A DNA stretch of 64,000 nt, taken from positions 1 through 64,000 of the forward strand of contig JAQGEQ010000377.1 in assembly GCA_034620365.1 (NCBI GenBank). Reading direction: 5' to 3'. A model generated the notes under the pieces. The model worked only from the letters and a program-made list of their open reading frames with translations, had not been told where the DNA came from and did no database searches. Every line of letters starts with the position of its first letter. Positions within the stretch are counted from its first letter, which is position 1. Positions 23,871 to 36,015 of the stretch are shown here, piece by piece. Position numbers and translations under genes: made by a program. Source of the stretch: Pegea sp. RAD2-039 (lineage: Eukaryota > Chordata > Thaliacea > Salpida > Salpidae).

Positions 23871-25330
23871 AGTTTAAATCTAGCTGTTTTGCTTAGCACA
23901 AGCTGGTCGCTGTTATCAAGTTAGGAAGGTAAATGAGATGTCGCTTTAAGCGTATGATTTATGAAGCCAAAAAACGTTTTTTTGCTAGTTGATAGGACTG
24001 TACTTTCTCTTTTTTTTATCAGAAAAATAATTCTTATAAAGTATACAAAGATCTTTGTAAATATTTATGCAAATATAGATCTATTTTAACTCGATAAGAA
24101 GGTATGAATTTTTCGATTAAATCCTTAACGATGTTAGTTACAAAACTAAATAAAATTAATGTCTTCGGAAAAGTTGAAAACAGAAATCCAGTCAACATCT
24201 GATAGAAACTTGTTAATGCCATCATAATTTCTACAGTAAAAAATCCTTTTGTTTGAAGTTTTAACTTTCATAAAATTTTTTTGATGTAACTTGAACTCAA
24301 TCATGTTGTGATCGCATGTCAAAGCAAAAGGTTCTTTTTGATAAACGTAGATAATGTTCTCGGGTTTTGAAGTGATGAGAAGATCCAAAGTATTATCACT
24401 AACTTGGATCGGAAAAGTAACCATCTGATATAGATTATTGGCATTGAGGAAGCTTACAAAGGCATGACTTAGAAAAGATGAAATAGTAATAACGCGAACC
24501 AAGCTAAACGATTTTCCACTAAACTTTAAGTTCGAGTAATTCTAATCAAATTTACTTAAATTAAAATCCCTAAGATATATAACTCAGGACACACAACACG
24601 CTTCAAACCCTTTCAATAAAGCCTTAACAGTAACCTCATCATTAGGTTTAGAGGGTGGTAGGTAGGTACATATAAAACGAGAAAATTTGGACTTTGAGTA
24701 ATGATAGTAGAAAGCGATATTCTACAATCCTGGAGAAATAATGTCATCGATCTAAATTCTGAAGATCGTGGATGCAAGCGATATTTTGAGAATTACAAAA
24801 ACGCCACCACCTCTATCATACAGTCTGTCACCACGCAAAACACAAAAAAGATTATCGCCAACCAGAATAAAATCAGGATATAACGGTTTCAACCAAGTTT
24901 TAGTAATAAAAACAAAAGTGAAATTTTGGGAATGCAAAAGAGCTTTCTATTGAAAAATATTGTTAATAATCGACCGTGTGTTGAAGAACATACCTAATGT
25001 GATAGAAGAAATGTCTTTTTGATGCTTGTGAGATTTTATGATGGGCTTCTGTAAGTTGATATTATGACTATTAACAGTTGTGTCCGGAGAAAGTTTAAAA
25101 AAAGAAGATGTGGGTCCAGTGGTTATATGCCAATTCCGTTTTTTTAAAAAAAAGTTTGACAATTCTCAAGGCCTATGGTAGACACCGAACTTTGAATTTG
25201 AAATCAGTTGGTTGGTCTTTTTGATTTCGGTAATATGCCGCTTTTAGAAGACACTTATTTTCTAAGCGATCATCTTCACACATATCACGTGAGACTCTAA
25301 TGCACTCGAATATTTGTCAAGCCTTAGCTT
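23871..25330 (-). mobile_element. CR1/L2-like LINE copy B, decayed fragment
   Basis: Same element as copy A in inverse orientation. Reading 25,330 down to 23,871, it covers the end of ORF1, the endonuclease (FNTRSIINN at about 24,950-25,000; TFVFITKTWLKP; GDRLYDRGGGVFV; LTCDHNMIEF at about 24,290-24,340) and the linker before the reverse transcriptase. A piece of the linker is deleted. Stops and shifts make it inactive. It sits downstream of K2 as copy A sits downstream of K1. Confidence 0.9.
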
Positions 25331-25740
25331 ATACAGCTTGGTAAGTAACTTTCAAGTTTCAGTAATAAAAAAAATTGTGTAATTGTGAGTGCAAGTTGCA
25401 TAAAGTAATAAAGTATTTGACTTTTTTATTAGATTTGTAAAAACAACTTTTTTTAACGACTTTTTCGCTTGTCTGTGATAGCGAAACCTATCATAGTAAT
25501 GTTTATGTGGGAAAATTCTGATGTTCTGATGAGCTGGTTTGATTTGAAGATTAAAATAAATTTCTAAACTCTAACAAATTTTTATACTTTGTAAATTATC
25601 AAACAACTAAAAAACATGAAAATATTCATGAAAGAAAAATTTTGACTTTATTCTTAATCTTTTTGAAAATAAACATGACCTCAAAAGCAACTTTATACTG
25701 AAAATAAACTTCACAGCAATCTACTGGTAAAATTTATTTA

Positions 25741-28671
25741 TTAAAATGGGAAATTTACACATATGTCAGGTACACATGGTTGATAACTGACTATGACTTG
25801 ATTAATCCTTTCATTCGTTCTTGCAACTTCTTTCCATTCGTTTGTTACTTCATTGTAACATTCGACAACTTCTACATCCTGTCTTCCAGAATAACCCCCT
25901 GAAACAATCAACAAGCTCATCACAATTATGTAAATTATTGTAAACATCATCAAAGTTTTATTAAAAAGTTTTTAAATTCCAAACATAAGAAAAGTTTTAC
26001 CAAAAACATAAATCTTCTTTTTAAAGACAACAGCTTTTGAGCATCTCCTTGCATATTTCATACTTGATACGAAGTCCCAATTATCATTGAGGACATCGTA
26101 TCTTTCAACAGTCATTAACTCTTCCTCATTCCAACCACCAATGGCGTAGATATAGTTGCCAAGCGTGACTACAGCTTTAATAATTTTAGAATTAGTTATC
26201 ACCATAAGATCAAAACGTCATCGTGACGTCATCAGCAAATACCTGGATGCTTTCGAGGTGTCAACATCGATTTCACAGAACTCCATTCGTCCCTCTGTGG
26301 ATCATATTTCTCCACAAGAGCAACTGAGTAATATAACTTCCAACCACCGACAACATACAACATCCGGTTGAAGACAGCACAACCGAAATAGAGACGATAT
26401 CTATTTAATGAAGCTCTTTGCGTCCATTCATCATTGATCGGATCGTATCTGGAAATAACATAATAGTTTTTGGCAAATGAAGTTTTAGTTGAAAAGACCA
26501 TCGATAACTCACCTCATCAATGTGGTTTCATAAGTTTTAACAATATATATTTGATTATCTATTGATTCTATAGTCGGGTCAAAGAAAACCATGTTATCGT
26601 CTAAACTTTTGCATTTCTTCCACTCATTTGTAATTGGGTCGTATCTAGAAATAAGATGACATCATATTTAGTCTGTAATGATAGTGTTAATGCATCTAAC
26701 CTTTCCATGTCACCATTACCCCTTAACATATAAGTGAAACCGTTAATTACAACAGAACCTTTGAAAGTGTTTGAAAGACATATCTTCGGAAGTTTAAACC
26801 AAACATCCGTTTCAGATAAACAGAACTTCACACTTTCCATTAGTTTCTTATCGGATCTATTACCTTGATCAATGACGTACATCACCTGTGACGTCATATG
26901 TCAGTCGTTGAAGTGAAAAGTATTTAATTATATAAACTTACCTGTGGAACATCTAGTTTTCTCGGCTTACTTTCAATTGGGATATAAGCTTTTAGGTCTT
27001 TGAGGACCTTGCTGAGATATTCATAACAAGTATCTCTAATTACATCACAACTTTCTAATTGCATAGAAATAAAATTTGGTTTTATCAAATGGCATCGTAC
27101 CTAGAGAAATCACAATTTTATACTCACAAGTCTACAACTTTATAGTTTCTAGATACTTACGTTCTTAATTAATTTATTTAAACAATGTTTTCTTGAAGTT
27201 AAATCATATTTGATCCAATCTAAAAGAGCATTGAATACTTGGGATTCACAAGCCACATGAATCTCATCCATAGAAATCATTTTAGAAATTACAGAGTCTG
27301 GTTGTAATTTGAATTCTTCAGTTTGTGAAATCTGGTAAATATCATGTGATCAATCAAAAACTTGTTCTTATTAAATATGAAATGAACATGATCAGTAGAA
27401 ATAACCATAAATAAGTAAAAATAAGAAAGAAACTAGTTTAATAATTAAAAATTTTGATGAAATAGATAAAATTATTTCTGCTTAAACAGCTTTAGCCCAA
27501 AGAATAATTTTTCTCTATTTTCTTACTTCTAAAAAGTTTTTTCCAATAAATTTTTCAAATGTAGTTGAAAGCTTCAAATATCCATAATTATCAGCAAACT
27601 TTGTCAATTCGAAGCAGTTGGAAATTTCTATTTGACTTTCCAAAAAGCTGTAATTGATAAAGCATCAATTAAAAAACTATCAAAAGAAACTGATTGAATA
27701 AACTAGCTTACTTGCTACATAACTTCTCTAAACCATTTATTTGAAACATGGAATCTGTGATCATCAGTTTCTCAACATTTTCTACATTGATTAGGATTTT
27801 TTTTTTGTAAATGTATTCTAGAAGATTAGAGAATACATTTGGGTCTACCTCATTTATGGTAACTTCTCCAGTCCGTGCTTCTTTAAATTTACCTTAATAA
27901 ATTCAAATAGTTTTTGGTTGATATATTCAGTTATTTTACAACTGAAGTTGAATCTTGAATCTAACTTACCACTAAGCATAGCTTTAAAATAAGGTGAAGC
28001 AGCAGCTAATACTTCTTTGTTACATTTGAAACTTCGTTCCAAACCTTCCAATTTCACTTTGACGGTAACATCACAAATCTGAGAGGTTTCAGAAGAGTCA
28101 TTTAGATTTAGTTGGTGACGATTGGTACAATCATCCACTTCTAAAGATTCATCCCTGAAAAACCCAAAAACATAATTAATTTTAGTATCAAAATCACAAA
28201 AAAGTAATTAGAAATAAAAACTAAATAAGAAAAAAATACATAAAAAGTAAATAATTGAGAACACATATACTTCTTTCAGTTGTTAAAATGATAGATAGAG
28301 ATAACAATAAAGTTAAATTACTGCTAATTATTTATTTAACACTAAAACTATTCTATAACAGATAAAAATATAATAAAACAAAGTTAAAGCTAACAAGACT
28401 TAAATTATTAATATCTTTCTATATGAAACAAAATATTTTTTTAAATTATTTATATTTTAAATAATTAGTGAATATAATTAAATTTATTTCGAAAACAATG
28501 ATAGGTGAAGACACAAAATTCTACTAACCTTTTATCATCTGTAGGTGGCATAATTGAATCTAAAACAAATTTGCTACATGATCTGAGTACCATTTTGATC
28601 CAATTAATAATTTTAGAAACTTCACCATACATTGTAATGAAGTTATACAAAATATTATCAAGTAGAGACAT
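25741..28671 (-). CDS. BTB-BACK-kelch protein K2 (KLHL family), 11 exons, 604 aa
   Basis: Minus-strand exons: 28,671-28,529; 28,154-27,970; 27,892-27,712; 27,647-27,527; 27,331-27,161; 27,100-26,942; 26,885-26,701; 26,644-26,513; 26,448-26,243; 26,174-26,001; 25,898-25,741. They sum to 1,815 nt, in frame with no internal stop. The layout is as in K1: an N-terminal extension (MSLLDNILYNF...), BTB (LAAASPYFKAMLSG), BACK, then kelch blades (LYVVGGWK, IYAIGGWN, FGGGYSG). A run of four lysine codons (YIYKKKI) in the BTB domain is peculiar to this copy. Introns are 53-374 nt. The stop again overlaps AATAAA. It is probably a cytoplasmic ubiquitin-ligase adaptor, by family inference. Confidence 0.87.
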
Positions 28672-30640
28672 ATTTTTAAAATTCCTTTTTGAAACTTTTA
28701 GATAAACAAAACAATTAGTGAAAGGTTTTTAAACAATTAATTTTATTGAATCTGTTAACATATTTAAAATTATATATAATTACTATTATAGAATATAATA
28801 AATATAGAATTCATATTTATATAAAGTTAAGACAGCAATTATAAAAAACCAAAGTTTTAGAAAGAGATCTTTTATAAAAAAAACGATTATTTTAGTTTAC
28901 ATAAAGAAATTAGTAGTAGATATACAATTTACAACCATAAACATAAATTAAACTTAAAAACAAATATAAATTAATTTATAAAACTAGTTCTCTTGTTGAT
29001 GTAGTTAAAACTAATTTAATATTGACAGAATATCTCCTACAGTATTTAAATAAAATTTAAAGCATTCTTTAATAACTGATCAAAAGAAAATTTCTTAAAG
29101 CATATTTAGTCTAAGATGGAAGTAACACAAAAACCTTTTTATTTATTGATAGAGAATACAATTAGTTGAAGGAATTACAAACTTAATTGATACTAAATTG
29201 ATGAAATAAATATTTAACTCAATATGAATAAAATTCTATATGAAATAAATAATATAAAATAAACTAAGATTTATACAACATTCAACAAAACTTATTATCT
29301 TATAACATATCTACTAATTAGAAATAAAAAAATTTTTATTTAATAATCTAAGTTAAACCATTCAAATAATTATATATTAATTACAAAAGTTATAGAAAAT
29401 GATATTTTATAAGAAAATAGAAAACGAAATTCAAATACAAAGTTTAACTAAATTTAATAACTATAAAGCAAAAGCTAAACATTAAAAGATTTTTTGAATA
29501 AAGAACTAATCATCTTGTGATGATTAATTTTATTCAAATATTAAGAAGTTATCTTTAAAAGTATTTATTGAATTGTAAAGCAGTTTTCTATATGTGAAAA
29601 AAAATTTAAAATTAATGATTAAGTATACTAACTAATAAACATATGATAATAATATTAATACATAAATCTAAAAAATGATACAAAAACAAAACTTAACAAA
29701 GAACAAATAAATAATTTCTGATTTATATTCAAAAGAGTTTAAAAAATTTTAAATAAAACACTCATTTTTTTAAAGAAAAGTAAATATGATGTAATATGTC
29801 ATAAGCTCAAAAGTAAAAAACATTATAGGTTTTATACAAAAATAAAAATCATCAAGAAAAATCATCTGTCAAGCCATCTAAAACTTAAATGATAAGTTAA
29901 AAAAAAAGTTAAAATTAATTCACAAAGAAATTATTAAAAAAAATTAAGAAATCTCTGGTTGGACTTTATTTTATGTAAAGCTGCACTATCTAAAATATTG
30001 AACACTCAAAACCGTCCTAGAACCAATAGCAACAATATTCAACATAGATGGAACCGAAGAGCATTATTTTTTCGATTATAAGGTTGGAAAAATATTAGCC
30101 AAAATGTTTATATTTGAAAAATAAATCTAAATCGAAAAGTTCTCTAGTCACCAACAGAAGTATAAAATCTTTCTACTAAAATTATATCATTAGTTTTTTT
30201 AAACAAAATTAAATTGTTTAGGTAAAAAAGTGAACAGTTAAGAAATTATTAATATAAACGAAGTTGTGAAATCTTTGGTGAGCAAATTTTAAGAACAATT
30301 AATTTTTGTAAATATTATTATAATTATTTTAAAAATATTAAGATTAGCATAACAACAGAATATCACATATATAAACTATATTTGTAGATTTAAAAAGTTT
30401 GTAGTCATTGTGACACTAAAAAATAGTTGATAAGGAATTAGCTTTAAGAACACAAAATGAAAAAATGGCGTTTCATAAAAATCTTTCAGTTAAAGTAATG
30501 AGCATTCCTAGGTGTTTTAGTGATAAAGAGAGAAAAAGAAAATAAGAAGAAGCAAAATTGAACTTTTTAAATTAAAATATAAAGTTTAAATAATGTTTGA
30601 CTGGAAGATTCTAAAGTAATTTGTGATAAAAAAAGCTTGC
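28672..30640. other. 5' flank of K2, AT-rich, no gene
   Basis: This matches the K3 upstream region (about 36,080-37,738) in inverse orientation. It includes the block with GAGCTTATGACATATTACAT on the minus strand at 29,785-29,815. No coding frame is supported. Promoter elements cannot be told from the AT background. Confidence 0.6.
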
Positions 30641-31377
30641 CTATTATCCATTGTCATTGAGCGATCGACTGGGTTTTAATTTATTGTTTTATTTTTGTTA
30701 AAATTTGTTGTAAAAAGTTTTGAAACTTCAACAATTATCTGTTTAGTATTTTATGTTAGTTACAAACATAACCATAACCGTTCATACAAAGTTTATACTA
30801 GTGAAGCAGCTAGAATTTAACTAACATTGTATTTTGTATATACTTTGTTAGGGCGAAATGGCAAAAATCTTAATATTAACAGAAGAATAAAAATAGTGAC
30901 GGTGAATAAATTTTATGTAAATAACATTTATATTAGTCTTATTTAAATTTTATCAGAATTATCAAATGTGTATATTAAAGAAAATGCAAAATAAGTTTAT
31001 ATGAACAAAATGTTCTCTTAAAAGTCAAAGTTGATATTTTTTGTCATTAATTGGTAATTAATAGTCATCATAAAATTATAGTCAATTTAATTCCAATTGC
31101 TTTAATCTTTGTAATACTATTAAGTTTAGCTTTTCCAAAATAAATGTTTAAATATTTGGTGGAATTATAATGCAGAAAACATTTTAATTGTTTGTAACAT
31201 GTTAACAAAATAAATACTTTAAAATCATTCCCTATGACTTTAGACGAAGAAAAAGGATAATTTTATTTAAATTAAAATATGTTCAATTTCAAATGTGATT
31301 TTTATGAAAGACTTCATAATCTTTTTTTGATATTATTTTGATTTAGAGAATCTAGAGAATTTAGAGAACATGAACTA

Positions 31378-33400
31378 AAAAGGCCTTTGGGTCGAAAGGA
31401 AAATATTTCCCAGGAAGCTCAAGGGAAAGTAAAAAGTGTGGACGTTCTGTTACCCAGAAAATTGCATCTGGGGAACGCGGTCAGTGTTTAAACCCAAAAA
31501 TCTGTTTATATAATAAGTAGATTACTTCTAAAAACTTTCTGAATTTAAAGGCAAGTCTTTATTCCGACTATACCCTTCCCATGCATCCATCAACCAATCA
31601 GAGGTGAAAAGATGTTCCAATACAAAAGTAGAATATGGAAACGTTTGTATTTAAATAAAATCATTTGATATCAGGTTGTCGGTGGAACAGCTGGTCTAGT
31701 TGGAGTGAATGCAATACAACATGCTCGATATCCGAAGTTTACAGAACAAGAAGCAAATTATGCTTTTGGTGGAAAACAGGAAATGATTGCTCAGGAAGCT
31801 CAAGAGAAAGAAATGTGTGGACGTGTCTGTTGCCCAGAAAATTGTGTCTGAGGACCGTGGTCAGTCTATGGGCAATATCCAATAACATGGAGAAGTGGAA
31901 ACCACACCACATCAAGACCAATTTAAAACCTGCTAAGTGTGGAGGGAATCCTTCACTGGACCAACAAGTAAAAAAAAAGCATGGGGACAATGAAGCAGTT
32001 ATGATAAGTGCTCACTTACTTGTGGATCTGGATCACACAGCAGACAAAGAAAAATTACGAGAGATGCTAGCTGTGGTGGAGCCGCTTGTCTTAGTCCAAC
32101 GACGCAAACAAAAAAACTGCAACACACAGTGCTGTAAAGAATTTTGTGTATTAAGTCAATGGGGAAGTTTTGGTGCTTGTTCAGCTTGTTGTGGTGAAGG
32201 AGTGAGGCTGAGGTCCCGAAAAATAATTCGTTCGGCAAAATGTGGAGAAAAACCTTGTAGTAGTGACAGAAAAGAAAGTATGCCATGTAACGAGAGATGT
32301 TGCCCAGTTGATTGTAGTTGGGGTGAATGGGGATTGTATGACAGCTGCTCAGTTTTTGTGGTGATGGAGTTCAAGTCTGTAGTAGAAGAAAGATGCAGGA
32401 ATCAAAATTTGGAGGTAATCAATGTTTAGGATCTAAGGATGATTATATTGACTGCTACAATTGTTCTCCGGGTAATTGTATTGTCCGGGTAAACTGGGTA
32501 GTTATTGACACTTTATGTGATTCTAGTGGTGTAGGATTAATAAATTGAAGAACAACCATTGAAACTGAAGAGTCTTGTGATGAGCAAACATGTTACGGTC
32601 CGTCAACCGACAAACAATCATGTAATACTCAATATTGTGCAGTTAACAGTCAATGGACTGAATGCAACAAGTTTGACTTATGCTCAAAAACATGAAAACG
32701 GAACAAAATCAAGATCAAGAACAATCCAAGTTGTAGTATTACGCGGAGGAGAAAGCATTGAAAGTGAATACACAGAATTTACATCCTGTAATATGGGTGT
32801 TTTTCGGTTGATTATCAATGGTTAATTTAGACGAACTTTGGAAGCTTTTCAAAATCATGTGGATCAGGACAAGAAAGTAGAAGCTGTAACATAAAAGTAG
32901 AAGAACAATGTTGTGGTGCTGTATATGAAGGAAATGATGTTGGTACTAGAAGATGCAACACACAGTGTTGTGCTGTTGATTGTCAATGGAGTGAGTGCGA
33001 AGATTTTGAGCCATATTCAGTGTCTTTTCCTAGAGGAAAATCTCATTCAAGAACTGTTCAGATTGCTGCAAGATGTGGAGGTAAATTATGTCAACGGTCA
33101 TCTACAAGTTTCTTACCTTTCAATACTCAATGGTGTGCTGTTGACTGTAAATGGACGAATTGGAGTAAATTGTAGTAAATTGTAACAGTGCGGGGACAAT
33201 AGAGTAGTTACAATCAGTTTTCTCTTACTTTTGAATCTGGATCACTAAGCAGAAATATTACGAGAAAAGCTAGATGTGGTGGAGCCGCTTGTGTTGGTCC
33301 AAATAAACCAACAATAACAGTGTTGTGCTATTGATTGTCGATGGAGTGAGTGGGGAGTTTTTGAACAATGTTCATGTAAAACAGGATTCATCCGTCTTTT
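31378..33400 (+). pseudogene. Multi-domain thrombospondin type-1 (TSP1) pseudogene 1
   Basis: At least six TSP1-like units follow one another, each with the W-x-x-W / C-S-x-T-C-G-x-G / R-x-R / C-N-T-Q-C-C pattern. Examples are WNSWSSWSECNTTC (from about 31,680), SYDKCSLTCGSGSHSRQRK (about 31,990-32,060), SQWGSFGACSACCGEGVRL (about 32,155-32,215) and CCPVDCSWGEWGLYDSCS (about 32,300-32,350). The units lie in different frames and several tryptophan codons have become stops. A short extra relic at about 31,400-31,495 repeats the CPENC linker region. TSP1 repeats occur in secreted adhesion and matrix proteins, but no signal peptide or intact frame is left here. An acceptor-like ATATCAG precedes the first full unit at about 31,668. 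Confidence 0.8.
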
Positions 33401-33812
33401 AATCTTTTATCAGTCAGCGACATCTAAAAATCCCCAAAAATTAAGTATTTTGTTTCTCGGTGAACAGCTTTAAAGGTCAACCCAGGAGAGCAACCCTCGT
33501 CATATTCAAAGATGATTAAATGAGTTTACTGAGAGATTCACCCGTTACATATCGTTAATACTTTAACAGATTAAAGAATTTGTCTTTTACTTAATTGACA
33601 ACTTCAACCAACAAATCAGATTAATTTTTTATTGTAAATCCGTTTTTGTGAAGCACAAACTTAAATAAGAAGCTAAAATCAATTACAGAAGAAAAAAAGA
33701 AGAAAATCATTTATATCTCCTTTCAAAAAATTTACCAAAATTTTTAAGCAAATTTCAAAAAATTTTTTTCAGCAAATATTTATTTTTAAGGTTTTTTCGC
33801 TTCATATCCAAA
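33401..33812. other. AT-rich stretch after the TSP1 relics, nothing recognised
   Basis: No frame or repeat that I can support. Confidence 0.5.
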
Positions 33813-34018
33813 ATGGCAATTAACAAGAAAAGAAAAAAAGAGCAAATTAAGATGTACAGACGCGACAGTAATCGTGCACCATCTGTAAATTAGTTTATCG
33901 TGATTGGTAAAGCAAAAGGGCTACATGAAGATAACGAAAAAAACTTTGAAGGACTCGCTTACATCTATGCTCGATCATTACGTCATCAGATGCCTTCGTC
34001 ATCATTCGATTTTGTCAA
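33813..34018 (+). pseudogene. Open frame with one stop, unrecognised, basic N-terminus
   Basis: An ATG at 33,813 starts MAINKKRKKEQIKMYRRDS, which is lysine-rich like a nuclear localisation signal. The frame meets a single TAG at about 33,891 and then reads on: GKAKGLHEDNEKNFEGLAY, then IYARSLRHQ. Composition is coding-like up to about 34,018, after which it becomes AT noise. The family is not recognised. It could be a gene fragment with one nonsense change. Confidence 0.3.
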
Positions 34019-34130
34019 TCTTATTTTTCATAACTTTTGTAATGAAATCATCTTTACCAGTTTCTTTCAATCGTTGACTATTTTTTTAAATTCATCATCA
34101 TATTGCTCTTTGTTTTTATTAGCAAGTTGA

Positions 34131-35120
34131 TAGCTCTGAAAATAAAAGCAAATGTCCAACTAATAGATTTTTAATGTCATAAACTTCAAAGAATTGTTGA
34201 AAGTTGTTAAATTAACTTCTGAATAAGGTTCTACCTCTTTTTAAGTTTCAAGAAGTAAGTTTCAATCGGATGCAATTTGAGAAGTAGCTTTTCTAGTGTC
34301 ATCTTTAGATTTATTGTGATAGTTTTGGTGTTGTTGCTTAAATTAAACATTATAAGCATGCATTGGGCGCATATCGTCTTTCCATCTATAGATATAAGAT
34401 CACAATCGAATTAAGAGATTGCATAATCTTAATTTAATAAATACAAAAATAGTCTGTATATTGTTTGCTTATTTTCTATGATAGAATGTAAGTCGGTTCA
34501 TAGTATTTAAATGCATCATAAGCAACATAGACCTTAAACGCAAGAGTTGTTCGTAAAAGTTATTTGATATATTTTAAGGGGGCGAGGTTTTAAAGTGATA
34601 ATTCAGTCAGAATCCCTCTTGATGACCTCAAGACATTCTTTTTCATATCTTTATAAAAATCAGTAACCGTGTTCAAACACTTCATACTTTTGAGCTTATA
34701 TTGTTTCAAAAGTGTTTGATTTTTCGATACATATGGCTAAAAACAGAATTCATCCGCCTTGTAATCTTATTTTTAAAACATTTTTTAGTTTTGTTTTACG
34801 GACATTTTTTATTTTTTTTTGTTTTTTTATGGACAGTCAACTAGTTGGTTTCGAATATCTTCTTGGAAACCACAGTGGATGTTGGCGTGGAAACTAATAT
34901 TTCTATACCTTTTTCTGTTTCTTATTATAGTCTCTAGCCAGGTGATTCCAGGTTTCTGCGATCAGTTTCAGTCATTAGATGATATTTAGGAACTAAAAAT
35001 ATCAATTCTGGGGGCAGAGTCAAATGTCTGAAAATATTTGTCATTTCACTTTGGGATATCTGCTTAAATTGTTTGATCAATCAATCAATATTACTTTTGA
35101 GTTTTTTTAACCTCACGTTT
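34131..35120. other. AT-rich stretch, no gene seen
   Basis: Only short chance frames (for instance about 34,712-34,897, dominated by F/S runs). A short tract near 35,130 (GAATCCGATTACTG) recurs near 43,260 next to the other TSP1 relic. Confidence 0.5.
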
Positions 35121-35144
35121 TACATGGACTGACAGAATCCGATT

Positions 35145-36015
35145 ACTGCCATTACCACCAGCAGTGTGGGTTGTTCCAATCAATTTTTATAATTAAAATC
35201 CCCCAATTTGCTAACTCAAGATGCACAGCACTCTTTAAAACCTTCAAACAGGCCTTAACAGTAACCCTCATCACTAGTTTTAGAGAGTGGTTAGTCGGTA
35301 AATAAAAAAGGAGAAAATTTGTACTTTGAGTAATGAAAATCAAAAGTGATAACTTCAAACCTTAGACAATTAAAGGGATCGAACTGAATTCTAGAGATCT
35401 GCTGATTGGGTGCAAACGATGTTTTGTAAAATATGCAAACACCGCAGCATCTCTCATACAGTCTGTCACAACTCAAAATATAAAAAAAAAAGTAAAAACT
35501 TATTTAAATATTCTAAAGAAAAACAGGTAAAGTAAAACAGGATTCAACCAACGAGTTTATCAAATAATAAATTTAAACATTCAAAATCGAACAACTTTTT
35601 GTCAAAACAGCAATAGCATTAAACACGATAGTTTACTCATGTTTAATCATGTTGTGATCGCATATCAGAGCAAACTGTACTTTTTGATCAACATATATAA
35701 TGTTTTCAGTTTTTATGTGGTAAAAAGATCCAAAGTATTACCACTAACTTGGGTCGGCCGAATAACTATCAAAAATAGATTATTGTCATCGAGGAAGTTT
35801 ACAGAGGAATGACTTAGAATAGCTGAGTTACTATTATCGCTATCTAGGTTAAACGATTTTCCAATAAATGCTGAATTCGGGTTATGCTAATCAATTATAC
35901 TAAAATTGAAATCTGTTAAAATATATAACTCAGTAGACACAACACTATTCTAAAACTTCAATAAGAACAGTAACCCTATCATTAATTTTAGAGGGTACAT
36001 ATGGAACGAGAAAAT
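35145..36015 (-). mobile_element. LINE endonuclease fragments, copy E (two pieces)
   Basis: Two minus-strand scraps of the same LINE lie one after the other: 35,480-35,145 (SCDRLYERCCGVCIF, then the FEVITFDFHYSKYKF region) and 36,015-35,640 (the strand carrying LDLFTT, AL..DHNMI). Both are degenerate. They sit at the inner edge of the palindrome's right arm. Confidence 0.75.

Larger units (their letters stand above)
25440..30728. repeat. Left arm of large palindrome (K2 side)
   Basis: This is the reverse complement of about 36,016-41,460 with moderate divergence and small insertions and deletions. Its inner boundary is near the shared GCCTATTATCCATTGTCATT with GAGCGATCG (30,640-30,670 versus 36,070-36,100), and homology fades at about 30,728/36,016. 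Its outer boundary lies around the GTAATGTTTATGTGGGAAAA tract at about 25,495. Confidence 0.9.
30729..36015. other. Spacer of the large palindrome
   Basis: Holds the TSP1 pseudogene 1, an unassigned open frame near 33.8 kb and LINE fragments at 35.1-36.0 kb. The stretch 30,729-31,370 is AT-rich with nothing recognised. Confidence 0.7.

Noticed and set aside
24701-24953. Plus-strand frames inside LINE copy B
   Set aside because: Antisense of the endonuclease reading on the minus strand, which carries the family motifs.
26156-26371. Plus-strand frame across K2 exons 9-10
   Set aside because: Shadow of K2; the minus strand has in-phase exons and kelch motifs.
31739-32374. Minus-strand open frames across the TSP1 region
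   Set aside because: They mirror the TSP1 codons on the plus strand and resemble no protein.
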